From contig JAQYAS010000111.1 of NCBI GenBank assembly GCA_029338615.1, positions 1 through 33,631 on the forward strand: a stretch of DNA of 33,631 nucleotides, given 5' to 3'. Source of the DNA: Clostridiales bacterium (GTDB lineage Bacteria > Bacillota > Clostridia > Lachnospirales > Lachnospiraceae). Below the pieces are notes generated by a model. The model was not told the origin of the DNA. It saw only the letters and a list, made by a program, of their open reading frames with translations, and did not search any database. The stretch's first letter is position 1. Each line of letters opens with the position of its first letter. Positions 16,609 through 24,309 of the stretch are shown here, one piece after another. A program made the position numbers and the translations under genes.

Positions 16609-18030
16609 TCACACAGTGCTGAAAGCAGGCCAGTACTTCAGCAGCAGTGCACATACTATCGACATCAGTGCTATTATTATCAATGAAATCTTCCAACCCT
16701 CTTTAAACATATATTTTGGAGAGAGACCATATCCCACCGGAATTGCTCTTATGGATGTCGGAAGCATATATGACAGATTTACTCCTATAGATGCCACATA
16801 TATATACGGAATAGGATCCAGCCCGCTTCCCTGGGTTATCGATATGACAAGCGGCATAGCAACTGCAGCCGTTGCCGTATTGGATGTCACATCTGACATT
16901 ATGAGCGTGGCTGTCAGAATGACTAATATTGTGACAAAACCACCCTTCATATCAAATCTGGAAATATAATCACCTATAACTTCTGCTGCTCCGGATTTAT
17001 TGATCAGGGTTCCTGCTGCCAGTCCACCGGCAAATATGTACATGAGTTCCCATATAATCTTTCCCTGTACGCTCTTCCATACCATTATTCTCTCATCTTT
17101 TTTGTTTGTCAAAATGAATGAGATAATTGCGCATATTATAAATACATACGCAGGCTTTAATCCCGGAAGATAACTCTGATACAACTGTCTTGTAAATGCC
17201 AGAACTGTTGCAACAACAAATAATATAAGTGCTGTTTTTTCCTCATAGCTGAAAGGAGAAAGTTCTTTATACTGTGCCACAAAATATTCTCTGGAGCCGC
17301 CAAGCATTTCATTCTTGTCCACATCTCTCAGTGTAAATACAATATTGATCACACACAAAATCACCATGATAGGAAGGAATCTTACTATCCATGATGAGTA
17401 CATGTACTCTTTGTCTGTAAGCTTCTGTATATAATCAACTGTTACAAGGTTCATAGCACCGCCAAGTGGTGACGCAAGTCCTCCAAGTCCAGTTGCATAT
17501 GCTATTGTCAGAAGTATCTTGGACGCCGTCTTGTTGTTCTTGATATCATCCATTCCTATATACTTCAGCATGGCAACCGCTATAGGTGTGATGGTGGCAC
17601 ATACCACTGCATTCGGCAGGACCGCAGATAATACTGCTGCCAGCATAAACCAGAATACAAGCTGGGTGCGCAGGCTGCTGCCTATGAGTCTTAGAAACGT
17701 GACGGCAATCCTCTTGTCCAGTCCCGTATTCTCCCACATCACACTTATAATAGAAGCTCCAAGAAGAAGCAGAATTGTCTCATCCGCATAATTGGATATG
17801 ACCGACGACATGTCAGTCATCTGAAATATGGCATTCAGTGCTATCGGAAGAAACGCCGTGACCGCATAGTCTACAGGACCTGTAACCCACCAATATGCCA
17901 TCCATATAATTGTTCCAACCGCAGCCCTTGTTTCAAATTCCGTGAACACGCTATGCGGCAGACAGGCACAGCAAAGCGCAAATAAAAGCGGTCCAATGAC
18001 CAGATGAATTACTCTCTTTCGTGATTTCAT
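16609..18030 (-). CDS. SLC13/DASS-family anion:Na+ symporter-like transporter
   Basis: The 473-residue membrane protein resembles the divalent anion:Na+ symporters (VcINDY, CitT, SdcS). It has two repeats, each with a hairpin and a substrate-binding tip. The C-terminal repeat has the classic SNT (SDVTSNTATAAVAMP, 383-385). The N-terminal one reads LPNAV (139-142) in place of SNT, and the GGLASPLGGAMN segment (183-194) matches the GGxxTPIGxxxN signature. Family members move succinate, citrate, sulfate or related anions. AGGAGG lies before the ATG. It is the first gene of the operon with the MBOAT, SGNH, ligase and carrier proteins, so it may import the group they transfer. The substrate is inferred only. 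Confidence 0.87.
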   Translation of the reverse strand: MKSRKRVIHLVIGPLLFALCCACLPHSVFTEFETRAAVGTIIWMAYWWVTGPVDYAVTAFLPIALNAIFQMTDMSSVISNYADETILLLLGASIISVMWENTGLDKRIAVTFLRLIGSSLRTQLVFWFMLAAVLSAVLPNAVVCATITPIAVAMLKYIGMDDIKNNKTASKILLTIAYATGLGGLASPLGGAMNLVTVDYIQKLTDKEYMYSSWIVRFLPIMVILCVINIVFTLRDVDKNEMLGGSREYFVAQYKELSPFSYEEKTALILFVVATVLAFTRQLYQSYLPGLKPAYVFIICAIISFILTNKKDERIMVWKSVQGKIIWELMYIFAGGLAAGTLINKSGAAEVIGDYISRFDMKGGFVTILVILTATLIMSDVTSNTATAAVAMPLVISITQGSGLDPIPYIYVASIGVNLSYMLPTSIRAIPVGYGLSPKYMFKEGWKISLIIIALMSIVCALLLKYWPAFSTV

Positions 18031-18050
18031 AGTATCCTCCTAAAATAATA

Positions 18051-18091
18051 AAACCTTAATTCACGATTATAGCTATCGAAAATTAAGGTTT
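18051..18091 (-). terminator. Hairpin after the kinase gene, containing the SLC13 operon promoter
   Basis: On the minus strand AAACCTTAATT (18091-18081) pairs perfectly with AATTAAGGTTT (18061-18051), with an inner CGAT/ATCG pair and a T-rich end TTTTATTATTTTAG. It lies 36 nt after the kinase stop at 18127 and can end that transcript. The -10 of the next operon is inside its loop. Confidence 0.65.
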
Positions 18092-18107
18092 CATTAAAAA
18101 TTATTAA
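18066..18107 (-). promoter_or_regulatory. Promoter of the SLC13-MBOAT operon with TTAAT repeats
   Basis: Minus strand: -35 ATGAAA (18089-18094), 17-nt spacer, perfect -10 TATAAT (18066-18071), then the AGGAGG and ATG at 18030. TTAAT occurs at 18107-18103, at 18097-18093 touching the -35, and at 18086-18082 in the spacer, about one helical turn apart, a common layout for OmpR-family response regulators. The promoter of the adjacent two-component system has the same TTTTTAATGAAA block. Confidence 0.6.
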
Positions 18108-18126
18108 GATATATTACATTAAAATT

Positions 18127-19518
18127 CTATCCATTATCTACAGGTATTATAAAAGTAAATTTGCTACCTTTACCTACCTCACTATCCACCTGAACGGTTC
18201 CTCCATAATACTTTGCTATTTTCATAACCTGAGATAAACCCAAGCCAAATCCCTCTGTATTTCTTACAGTGTCTGCTCTGTAAAAACTCTCAAAAATCCT
18301 GTTTTTCTGTTCTTTACTTATACCTCTTCCCTCATCTCTGACAGATATATAACAGTTCTCTGAATCAGAACCACAGGTCACTTCCACAATCCCCCTATCA
18401 TCGCTATACTTTATTGCGTTTGACACTAGATTGTTAACCACGATAACAATAAGATTCATGTTAACTTTAACAACTGTCGGAACAAGATCATAGCTAAATT
18501 GAATATTCTTCTTACATATGTATTCCGCGTCATCACACACAGACTCCACAACATCTAATAAATCAACATCCTCAACACTAAGATTAACGTTATTTTTTTC
18601 CAATATAGACATTTGTAGGAGCTGCTCTATAAGCCCCTTCATCTTGGTTGTCTGACGTTCAAATACCGCTATGCTCTCCAACATCTCATGATCATTGTTC
18701 TTCTCTGCAATCTCTCTGGAAAGCTGGCACTGGGCATGCATAACTGCCACGGGGGTTCTCAGTTCATGGGATACATTAGCATTGAATTCTTCCTGTCGTT
18801 CAAATTCTCTCTGAACCCGCTCATACAGATTATTATTTGACTCAGTTATCATATCGAGTTCCAGAAACGGTCCATCATATCTGAGTTTCTCTGTAAAATC
18901 CAGATTTTGACCGCTCCTGTCAATAGCCACATTAAGTTCCTTCATTGGCACAGCAACCAGCCTTCTGAGTCCAATTGCAAATACAATGAAAAATAATGCC
19001 ACTACACCTATTACCGTATAAGTTCTATACCACAATACTTTGTAATTCGCCTTTATATCTTTTACTGACACCATTGCGCAGATTACAAAATTATCATTTT
19101 CTGGTGTTTTCAGACCAACTTTTGCTTTTCTCGTCAATATATAATATTTTGCTCCATTAAAACCACTTACATCAAGATCTGATTGATATGAAAACTTTCC
19201 ATTACATCCATCCGGCATCTCTCCATCTATGAAATCCCCACCTGGTGACTGCAAGAACACATATATTTTCTCATCGTTTTCAAGATCCTCATCACGATCA
19301 TAATATTCTGTTCCAATAGATGGGGTTTTTAATTGATCATAATATAAAAACCGTCTGACCTGCCGCGTTTCCTGTGAAAGTTTCTCATACGCCTGCAATT
19401 CCATATCATCTTTCACTATACTGTTCTGTATAAATAGCAGGCAGGCAATACCTACGGTCATAATAAGACCACACATTATAATCGTATATGTTACCAGTGA
19501 TTTTTTCTTTTTTAACAT
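18127..19518 (-). CDS. Sensor histidine kinase
   Basis: The 463-residue protein has a membrane helix at 10-31, an outer sensor domain of about 130 residues, a second helix at 166-184, a degenerate HAMP-like linker, and the HisKA H-box NVSHELRTPVAVMHAQ with the phosphorylated His251. The ATPase domain shows the N-box VNNLVSNAIKYSDDR, the G1 box VRDEGRGI and the G2 box TEGFGLGLSQVMK. It overlaps the response regulator by 7 nt (ATGTTAA), so the two are co-translated. The signal is unknown. The shared promoter layout suggests its target is the next operon, that of the SLC13 transporter. Confidence 0.95.
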   Translation of the reverse strand: MLKKKKSLVTYTIIMCGLIMTVGIACLLFIQNSIVKDDMELQAYEKLSQETRQVRRFLYYDQLKTPSIGTEYYDRDEDLENDEKIYVFLQSPGGDFIDGEMPDGCNGKFSYQSDLDVSGFNGAKYYILTRKAKVGLKTPENDNFVICAMVSVKDIKANYKVLWYRTYTVIGVVALFFIVFAIGLRRLVAVPMKELNVAIDRSGQNLDFTEKLRYDGPFLELDMITESNNNLYERVQREFERQEEFNANVSHELRTPVAVMHAQCQLSREIAEKNNDHEMLESIAVFERQTTKMKGLIEQLLQMSILEKNNVNLSVEDVDLLDVVESVCDDAEYICKKNIQFSYDLVPTVVKVNMNLIVIVVNNLVSNAIKYSDDRGIVEVTCGSDSENCYISVRDEGRGISKEQKNRIFESFYRADTVRNTEGFGLGLSQVMKIAKYYGGTVQVDSEVGKGSKFTFIIPVDNG

Positions 19519-20180
19519 TCCAGTTTATACCCAACCCCTCTTATCGTCTGTATAAGTTTATCATCATATTTGTCATCGATTTTTCTTCTGAGATATCTGA
19601 TATACACATCAACCACATTGGAATTCACATCATCATCAATATTCCAAATATTCGCCCTTATCTGTTCACGGGTAACAACTATATTTCGGTTACGTGCCAA
19701 ATATTCAAGTATGGCATATTCTCTTACCGTAAGATCTATGTCATGGCCATCCCGCACAGCCTTATGATTATTCATATCCACAACCAAAGAGCCGCACGTA
19801 ATTACATTCTCATTAACCACCCCCTGGGTTCTGAGCATTACTCTGAGCCTGGCCAGAAGCTCCGGAAATTCAAATGGCTTTGTCATATAATCACTGGCCC
19901 CTGCATCCAGTCCTCTCACTATATCCTGAGTCTCACCCTTGGCTGTCAGAAATAATACCGGAACCTGCTGTTTATTTGCTCTGATAATCTTCAACACTTC
20001 TATACCATTCACATGCGGAATCATTATATCCATAATAACCCCATCATATTCCGTCATCTCTATGAAATCAAGTGCAGCCTGTCCGTCATAGCAGGCATCC
20101 ACATTATATCCTTCTTTCACAAGTTTACTGCATATTATACTGTTTAGATCTTTCTCATCTTCTACTACCAATATCCTCAT
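19512..20180 (-). CDS. OmpR-family response regulator
   Basis: The 222-residue protein has a receiver domain with the acidic pair in VVEDEKD, phosphorylated Asp51 (GVIMDIMIPHVNG), Thr79 in LFLTAK, and Lys101 in TKPF, then a winged-helix output domain with DLTVREYAILEYLARN and RKIDDKYDDKLIQTIRGVGYKLEC. GGGAGG lies 9 nt before the ATG. It is first in the pair with the kinase. Both its own promoter and that of the adjacent SLC13 operon carry TTAAT repeats next to an ATGAAA -35, so it is the natural candidate to bind both. Confidence 0.96.
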   Translation of the reverse strand: MRILVVEDEKDLNSIICSKLVKEGYNVDACYDGQAALDFIEMTEYDGVIMDIMIPHVNGIEVLKIIRANKQQVPVLFLTAKGETQDIVRGLDAGASDYMTKPFEFPELLARLRVMLRTQGVVNENVITCGSLVVDMNNHKAVRDGHDIDLTVREYAILEYLARNRNIVVTREQIRANIWNIDDDVNSNVVDVYIRYLRRKIDDKYDDKLIQTIRGVGYKLEC

Positions 20181-20221
20181 CCACGAACACCTCCCTATTT
20201 GGCATACAAATACCCTGTTTT

Positions 20222-20265
20222 ATTATGTTATTTTTTCATGAAAATTTCATTAAAAATAGTATTAA
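20222..20265 (-). promoter_or_regulatory. Promoter of the two-component system with TTAAT repeats
   Basis: Minus strand: -35 ATGAAA (20245-20250), 17-nt spacer and -10 CATAAT (20222-20227, 5 of 6). TTAAT lies at 20265-20261 and 20253-20249, and TTCAT at 20242-20238. The same TTTTTAATGAAA block and spacing occur at the SLC13 operon promoter. Confidence 0.6.
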
Positions 20266-20271
20266 AATTGC

Positions 20272-20306
20272 AAAAAGCTATCATCTGCATGTGATGCAAT
20301 GATAGC
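20272..20306 (-). terminator. Terminator between the TtcA-like gene and the two-component system
   Basis: GCTATCAT (20277-20284) pairs with ATGATAGC (20299-20306), and within it TGCAT pairs with ATGCA around GTG, giving a 13-bp stem with one bulge. On the minus strand TTTTT follows at 20276-20272. It ends the transcript of the gene that stops at 20327. Confidence 0.85.
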
Positions 20307-20326
20307 CTTTTACTGTTTATATGTCA

Positions 20327-21535
20327 TTATTTATCTGCCTTCTCATCATAGGTATCAAGGAAACTGTGTCTTACCCCATCCTTCTTATACTCTATAAGGG
20401 TATCGATATTGACATTCTCCACACTCTTGAATATATTACCCTCCACAAATGGATTTGTCTTCTTCAGTGTTGCTATAAGCTGTTTGATCTCCTGTCGCTT
20501 GGACTTTGTCTCCTCATTGTTACAGGTTGTACATGTATCCGTGAACTTACATGCGCACTGTATGAAATGAAGCTCATTATAATCCCTCCACGCCTTGATA
20601 TCGTCCTCCCTCACCATATAGAGAGGTCTGATGAGTTCCATGCCCTCAAAGTTGGTGCTGTGGAGCTTCGGCATCATAGTCTGCATCTGTGCCCCATAGA
20701 GCATACCCATGAGTATGGTCTCTATGACATCATCGTAGTGATGTCCAAGTGCAATCTTATTACAACCGAGTTCCTTCGCGTAGCTGTACAGGTGTCCTCG
20801 TCTCATCCTGGCACAGAGGTAGCACGGTGACTTCTCAACGTTGTACACCGAGTCAAATATATCTGACTCAAATATCTGGATAGGGATGTTAAGCATCCTG
20901 GCATTGTCCTCTATGACCTTGCGGTTTGCCGGACTGTACCCCGGATCCATGACTATAAACTTAAGTTCAAACGGGAACTTATTGTGTCTCTTCAGCTCCT
21001 GAAAGCACTTCGCCATGAGGAAGGAATCCTTGCCGCCCGATATACAGACTGCGATCCTGTCGCCTTCCTTCACCAGTTCATATCTGTTGATGGCCTTTGT
21101 GAAGTTGCACCATATCTTCTTGTGGAACTTCTTGCGGAGGCTCTTCTCCACATCGGCACATATGTCAGTCTGCTCCTGCTTACCCATGGTGTAGAGCAGC
21201 CATGATATATAGCCACCCTTTAGACTCACTGCATCGTATCCAAGCTCTGCAAATCTCTCCGCCAACGGAATACTGTTGGTTCCATGGGTACAGCAGATGA
21301 TGAGTTTTTTCCCTTTTGAATTGTCCCCGGAAATATATACCTCTGCAGGGAACAGTTCACCTGCGGTCTCTACCAGATGCTCCGGCATCAGACTGTCCGC
21401 AGAAACTGCCATCGCACCCGGGATGGCTCCGTGTGATATCTCAACTTCATCTCTGATGTCAACCATCTGATATGAATCCTTATCCAGTTCCTGTATCTCT
21501 TCTATTGTGATTTCCTTTGAATTTTCTAATGCCAT
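20327..21535 (-). CDS. Rhodanese-TtcA-like fusion, tRNA thiolation-type PP-loop protein
   Basis: The 402-residue protein joins two domains. Residues 8-115 are a rhodanese domain with MVDIRDEVEISHGAIPGA and the likely persulfide Cys82 in CCTHGTNS. Residues 140-390 are a PP-loop ATPase of the TtcA type: SGGKDS at 166-171, PCYLCARMRRG (Cys238, Cys241) and a Cys cluster CACKFTDTCTTC (327-338), where TtcA holds an iron-sulfur cluster used to put sulfur on C32 of tRNA. The rhodanese part would supply the sulfur, as in ThiI. The binding site before the ATG is weak (CAGGG 2 nt away). It follows the PurF-like gene by 89 nt. The exact tRNA or other target is inferred, not shown. Confidence 0.82.
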   Translation of the reverse strand: MALENSKEITIEEIQELDKDSYQMVDIRDEVEISHGAIPGAMAVSADSLMPEHLVETAGELFPAEVYISGDNSKGKKLIICCTHGTNSIPLAERFAELGYDAVSLKGGYISWLLYTMGKQEQTDICADVEKSLRKKFHKKIWCNFTKAINRYELVKEGDRIAVCISGGKDSFLMAKCFQELKRHNKFPFELKFIVMDPGYSPANRKVIEDNARMLNIPIQIFESDIFDSVYNVEKSPCYLCARMRRGHLYSYAKELGCNKIALGHHYDDVIETILMGMLYGAQMQTMMPKLHSTNFEGMELIRPLYMVREDDIKAWRDYNELHFIQCACKFTDTCTTCNNEETKSKRQEIKQLIATLKKTNPFVEGNIFKSVENVNIDTLIEYKKDGVRHSFLDTYDEKADK

Positions 21536-21624
21536 ATCCCTGTCACCGTTTTTCTTACTATTACAAATTGATTATTTTATATATGATACTGTCTGCCGCA
21601 TATGGCATCGCTGTCATCCGCAGC

Positions 21625-23031
21625 TTACTCCTTACCATCCCAGCAGTATGTACAGAGCTTACACTTCTCAACTCCGCACGCCTCAAGCATATCATCAAGT
21701 CTGTTGAATCTGAGTGATGTGAAATGCAGTTCCTTGCAGATCTCGTCAACCATCTTTTCATACTTCTCTGAATCAGGATCTGTGTACTCCTGAAGTACCT
21801 CATCTGTCACATTTCCATTCTCAAGTCTCTCGATAACTCTTCTTGTTATCAGATCCATCTCTGATGATGATCTTGAGAAGTTCAGGTATTTGCATCCGTA
21901 TACAAGTGGTGGACACGCAGGTCTGATATGTACCTCCTTGGCACCGCTGTCAAAAAGGTACTCTGTCGTCTCTCTGAGCTGTGTTCCTCGCACGATAGAA
22001 TCGTCTATAAGCAGAAGGCTCTTGTCCTTGATAAGATCCTCAACTGCCAGAAGCTTCATCTTGGCTATGAGATTACGCTGGCTCTGTATAGTCGGCATAA
22101 ATGAACGTGGCCATGTCGGTGTGTACTTGATGAATGGTCTTGAGAAAGGTATTCCTGACTCATTGGCATAGCCGACTGCATGCGCTGTTCCTGAATCCGG
22201 AACTCCCGCTACGATATCAGGCTTAACGTTATCTCTCTTTGCCATGCTGGCTCCGCAGTTGTATCTCATCTGCTCTACACTCATACCCTCGTATGAACTT
22301 GCAGGGTAACCATAGTATACCCACAGGAAGGTACATATCTTCATGTCCTTGCCCGGCTGCACAAGCGTCACGCAGTTGGACGGCGTGAGTACGACAACCT
22401 CACCAGGACCGAGTTCTTTATAGTCATGGTATCCAAGGTTCTTGTAGGCAAAGTTCTCAAATGACGCACAGAATGCACCATCCTTCTTGCCTATGACCAC
22501 AGGAGTTCTTCCGTGCATATCCCTGGCTGCATATATTCCATTCTGGTTCATGAGCAGGAGTGACAGAGAACCGTCTATCTTCTCCAGCGCATATCTTATT
22601 CCGTCTATCAGATTATCCTTCTGGTTTATGAGGGCTGCCACCAGCTCTGTGCTGTTGATATCCCCTCCGCTCATCTCAAGGAAATGTGAATGTCCCTGAT
22701 CAAATATCTCCTTGGATATCTCGTCAACGTTGTTGATCTTGCTGACAGTTGTCAGGGCATATGTTCCGTGATGTGAACGCACTATGAGTGGCTGTGGCTC
22801 ATAATCGGATATACATCCTATTCCAAAATAACCCTTCATGTTCTGCATATCTTTGTCGAACTTTGTTCTGAATGGAGCATTCTCGATATTGTGTATAGAT
22901 CTGTCAAATCCCTTATCTCCATACACTGTCATGCCTCCGCGTCTTGTTCCAAGATGTGAATGATAGTCTATTCCAAAGAACAGATCAAACACACAGTCAT
23001 CTTTTGCCGCTACTCCAAAAAATCCACCCAT
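21625..23031 (-). CDS. purF: PurF-like amidophosphoribosyltransferase lacking the glutaminase nucleophile
   Basis: The 468-residue protein has the PurF layout: an N-terminal Ntn-type glutaminase domain and a C-terminal phosphoribosyltransferase domain with the PRPP loop LLIDDSIVRGT at 340-350. Cys residues at 233, 380 and in CKLCTYCW (457-463) match iron-sulfur ligands of the B. subtilis-type enzyme. The N-terminus is MGGFFGV: Gly replaces the Cys nucleophile of MCGI. The GHxRYxT loop reads GIGCISDY and the HNGN oxyanion segment reads SHHGT, so glutamine cleavage is unlikely. AGGAGG lies 7 nt before the ATG at 23031; the frame is open to 23076, but that start has no site. It may use free ammonia, or do something else. 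Confidence 0.85.
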   Translation of the reverse strand: MGGFFGVAAKDDCVFDLFFGIDYHSHLGTRRGGMTVYGDKGFDRSIHNIENAPFRTKFDKDMQNMKGYFGIGCISDYEPQPLIVRSHHGTYALTTVSKINNVDEISKEIFDQGHSHFLEMSGGDINSTELVAALINQKDNLIDGIRYALEKIDGSLSLLLMNQNGIYAARDMHGRTPVVIGKKDGAFCASFENFAYKNLGYHDYKELGPGEVVVLTPSNCVTLVQPGKDMKICTFLWVYYGYPASSYEGMSVEQMRYNCGASMAKRDNVKPDIVAGVPDSGTAHAVGYANESGIPFSRPFIKYTPTWPRSFMPTIQSQRNLIAKMKLLAVEDLIKDKSLLLIDDSIVRGTQLRETTEYLFDSGAKEVHIRPACPPLVYGCKYLNFSRSSSEMDLITRRVIERLENGNVTDEVLQEYTDPDSEKYEKMVDEICKELHFTSLRFNRLDDMLEACGVEKCKLCTYCWDGKE

Positions 23032-23080
23032 TGTTTTCCTCCTGAAGTGATAAAAATTTGTCATTTTCGCAAACATATCT

Positions 23081-23110
23081 ATATTAGCATAGGACTAGCA
23101 TGGTTTACAA
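23081..23110 (-). promoter_or_regulatory. Candidate promoter of the PurF-like gene
   Basis: Minus strand: -35 TTGTAA (23105-23110), 18-nt spacer, extended -10 TGC-TAATAT (23081-23089). The leader to the ATG is about 50 nt and shows no purine riboswitch core. Confidence 0.4.
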
Positions 23111-23174
23111 TATATTTATTAGTAATCGGCAACCAGTCCCAAAAAAGCAAACCTCCATCTCCAAATACACCAAA

Positions 23175-23198
23175 AGCATCGGCTGTTTAGCCGATGCT
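23175..23198 (-). terminator. Terminator hairpin overlapping the lacI stop codon
   Basis: AGCATCGGCT (23175-23184) and AGCCGATGCT (23189-23198) form a perfect 10-bp stem with a 4-nt loop. On the minus strand the first arm encodes the last residues Ser-Ile-Gly of the LacI protein and the loop starts with its TAA. A short TTTT follows. It separates the maltodextrin operon from the PurF-like gene. Confidence 0.75.
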
Positions 23199-24194
23199 CT
23201 TAACGCTTTCTCCCTCTATCAGGGAATATGGCACTATCTCATGTTCACCAGCTGCTGCATAATTTATATGCTTGAGCATGATGTCAACACTTCTCGATGC
23301 CATGATCTCTGTATTCTGTTTTATTGTTGTAAGTCTTGGTACACAGTATCCTGCCAGATCTATTCCATCAAATCCAGTAACTGACAGCTCCTCCGGAATA
23401 TGTTTGCCCAGATCAGCAGCCGCTCTCATGACGCCGATTGCTATCGTATCACTGAGAGCCATGATTGCTGTAACCTCGGGCTGTTCCTCCAAGAGACGCT
23501 TCGTGGCCTCATAACCTGCCTTCATAGAATACCTGCACGGAATATATGTAAACTCCGCCCGGTCATCATGCTGCCACTCATCTATAGCCCTCTTGCAGCC
23601 TTTATATCTGTTGAAACTTATCTGTTTCTCGGACACCTGCCCTCCGATGACTCCGATGTGCCTGTGGCCTTTTTCAAGAATATACCTTGTCATATCGTAT
23701 GTCGCTGCCATGTCATCTATCGTTATGGAGGATATATTGTCATTTGCAAGAATCTCTCCGCCGGTCGTGATTATGACTCCCGGAATCTCAAGCTCTTTCA
23801 CCCGCTCATCAAAAAGTGCAAGATTGGCACCCAAAAACATGATTCCCTTCGGATTCACGCTATGAGTAAGTTTGATGGCATACTCAATCTCATCGCCATC
23901 CTCATCTATGTACTCCACTACGACGTCCTCATCATATCCTGCAAGCTGGCTCTGTATGCGCTCTACTATATCCGCAAACAGCATATTCTGGTTTCCTTTT
24001 ATGATGACAACCACCGCCGATTTCGCTGACATTTTGAGGAGCTTTGCGTTGACGTTCGGCTCAAAGCCGTTTTCCTCTATAACCCTGAGTATCTTCTCTC
24101 TGGCTGCATCGCTGACTCCGGTCTGATTGTTGATCACCCTGGACACGGTTCCGATACCATAACCTGATATACGCGCAATATCCTTTATTGTCAT
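23187..24194 (-). CDS. LacI-family regulator of the maltodextrin operon
   Basis: The 335-residue protein starts with the LacI helix-turn-helix, MTIKDIARISGYGIGTVSRVIN, then the hinge helix ending AKLLKMSAKS, followed by a periplasmic-binding-protein-like sensor with MALSDTIAIGVMRAAADLG and TGFDGIDLAGY. A TTG start at 24227 is possible, but the DNA-binding domain begins at the ATG at 24194. The nearest AAGGAG is 18 nt away, with a weaker GGGA nearer, so translation may be modest. It lies 116 nt after malQ. It most likely binds the LacI-type operators upstream of the sugar-binding protein gene; maltose or maltodextrin would be the inducer. Confidence 0.9.
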   Translation of the reverse strand: MTIKDIARISGYGIGTVSRVINNQTGVSDAAREKILRVIEENGFEPNVNAKLLKMSAKSAVVVIIKGNQNMLFADIVERIQSQLAGYDEDVVVEYIDEDGDEIEYAIKLTHSVNPKGIMFLGANLALFDERVKELEIPGVIITTGGEILANDNISSITIDDMAATYDMTRYILEKGHRHIGVIGGQVSEKQISFNRYKGCKRAIDEWQHDDRAEFTYIPCRYSMKAGYEATKRLLEEQPEVTAIMALSDTIAIGVMRAAADLGKHIPEELSVTGFDGIDLAGYCVPRLTTIKQNTEIMASRSVDIMLKHINYAAAGEHEIVPYSLIEGESVKSIG

Positions 24195-24309
24195 AAGCTG
24201 TATCCCACTTTTCTCCTTTATTCCCAATAATTATATTATCTTGCTATGTGCAGGTCAAGAAAATACTCAACTCATCATTTCCCGATAAATATTCTTAGAG
24301 AGTTCTTTT

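Noticed and set aside
23032..23174. Purine riboswitch before the PurF-like gene
   Set aside because: No conserved three-way junction core was found in the leader.
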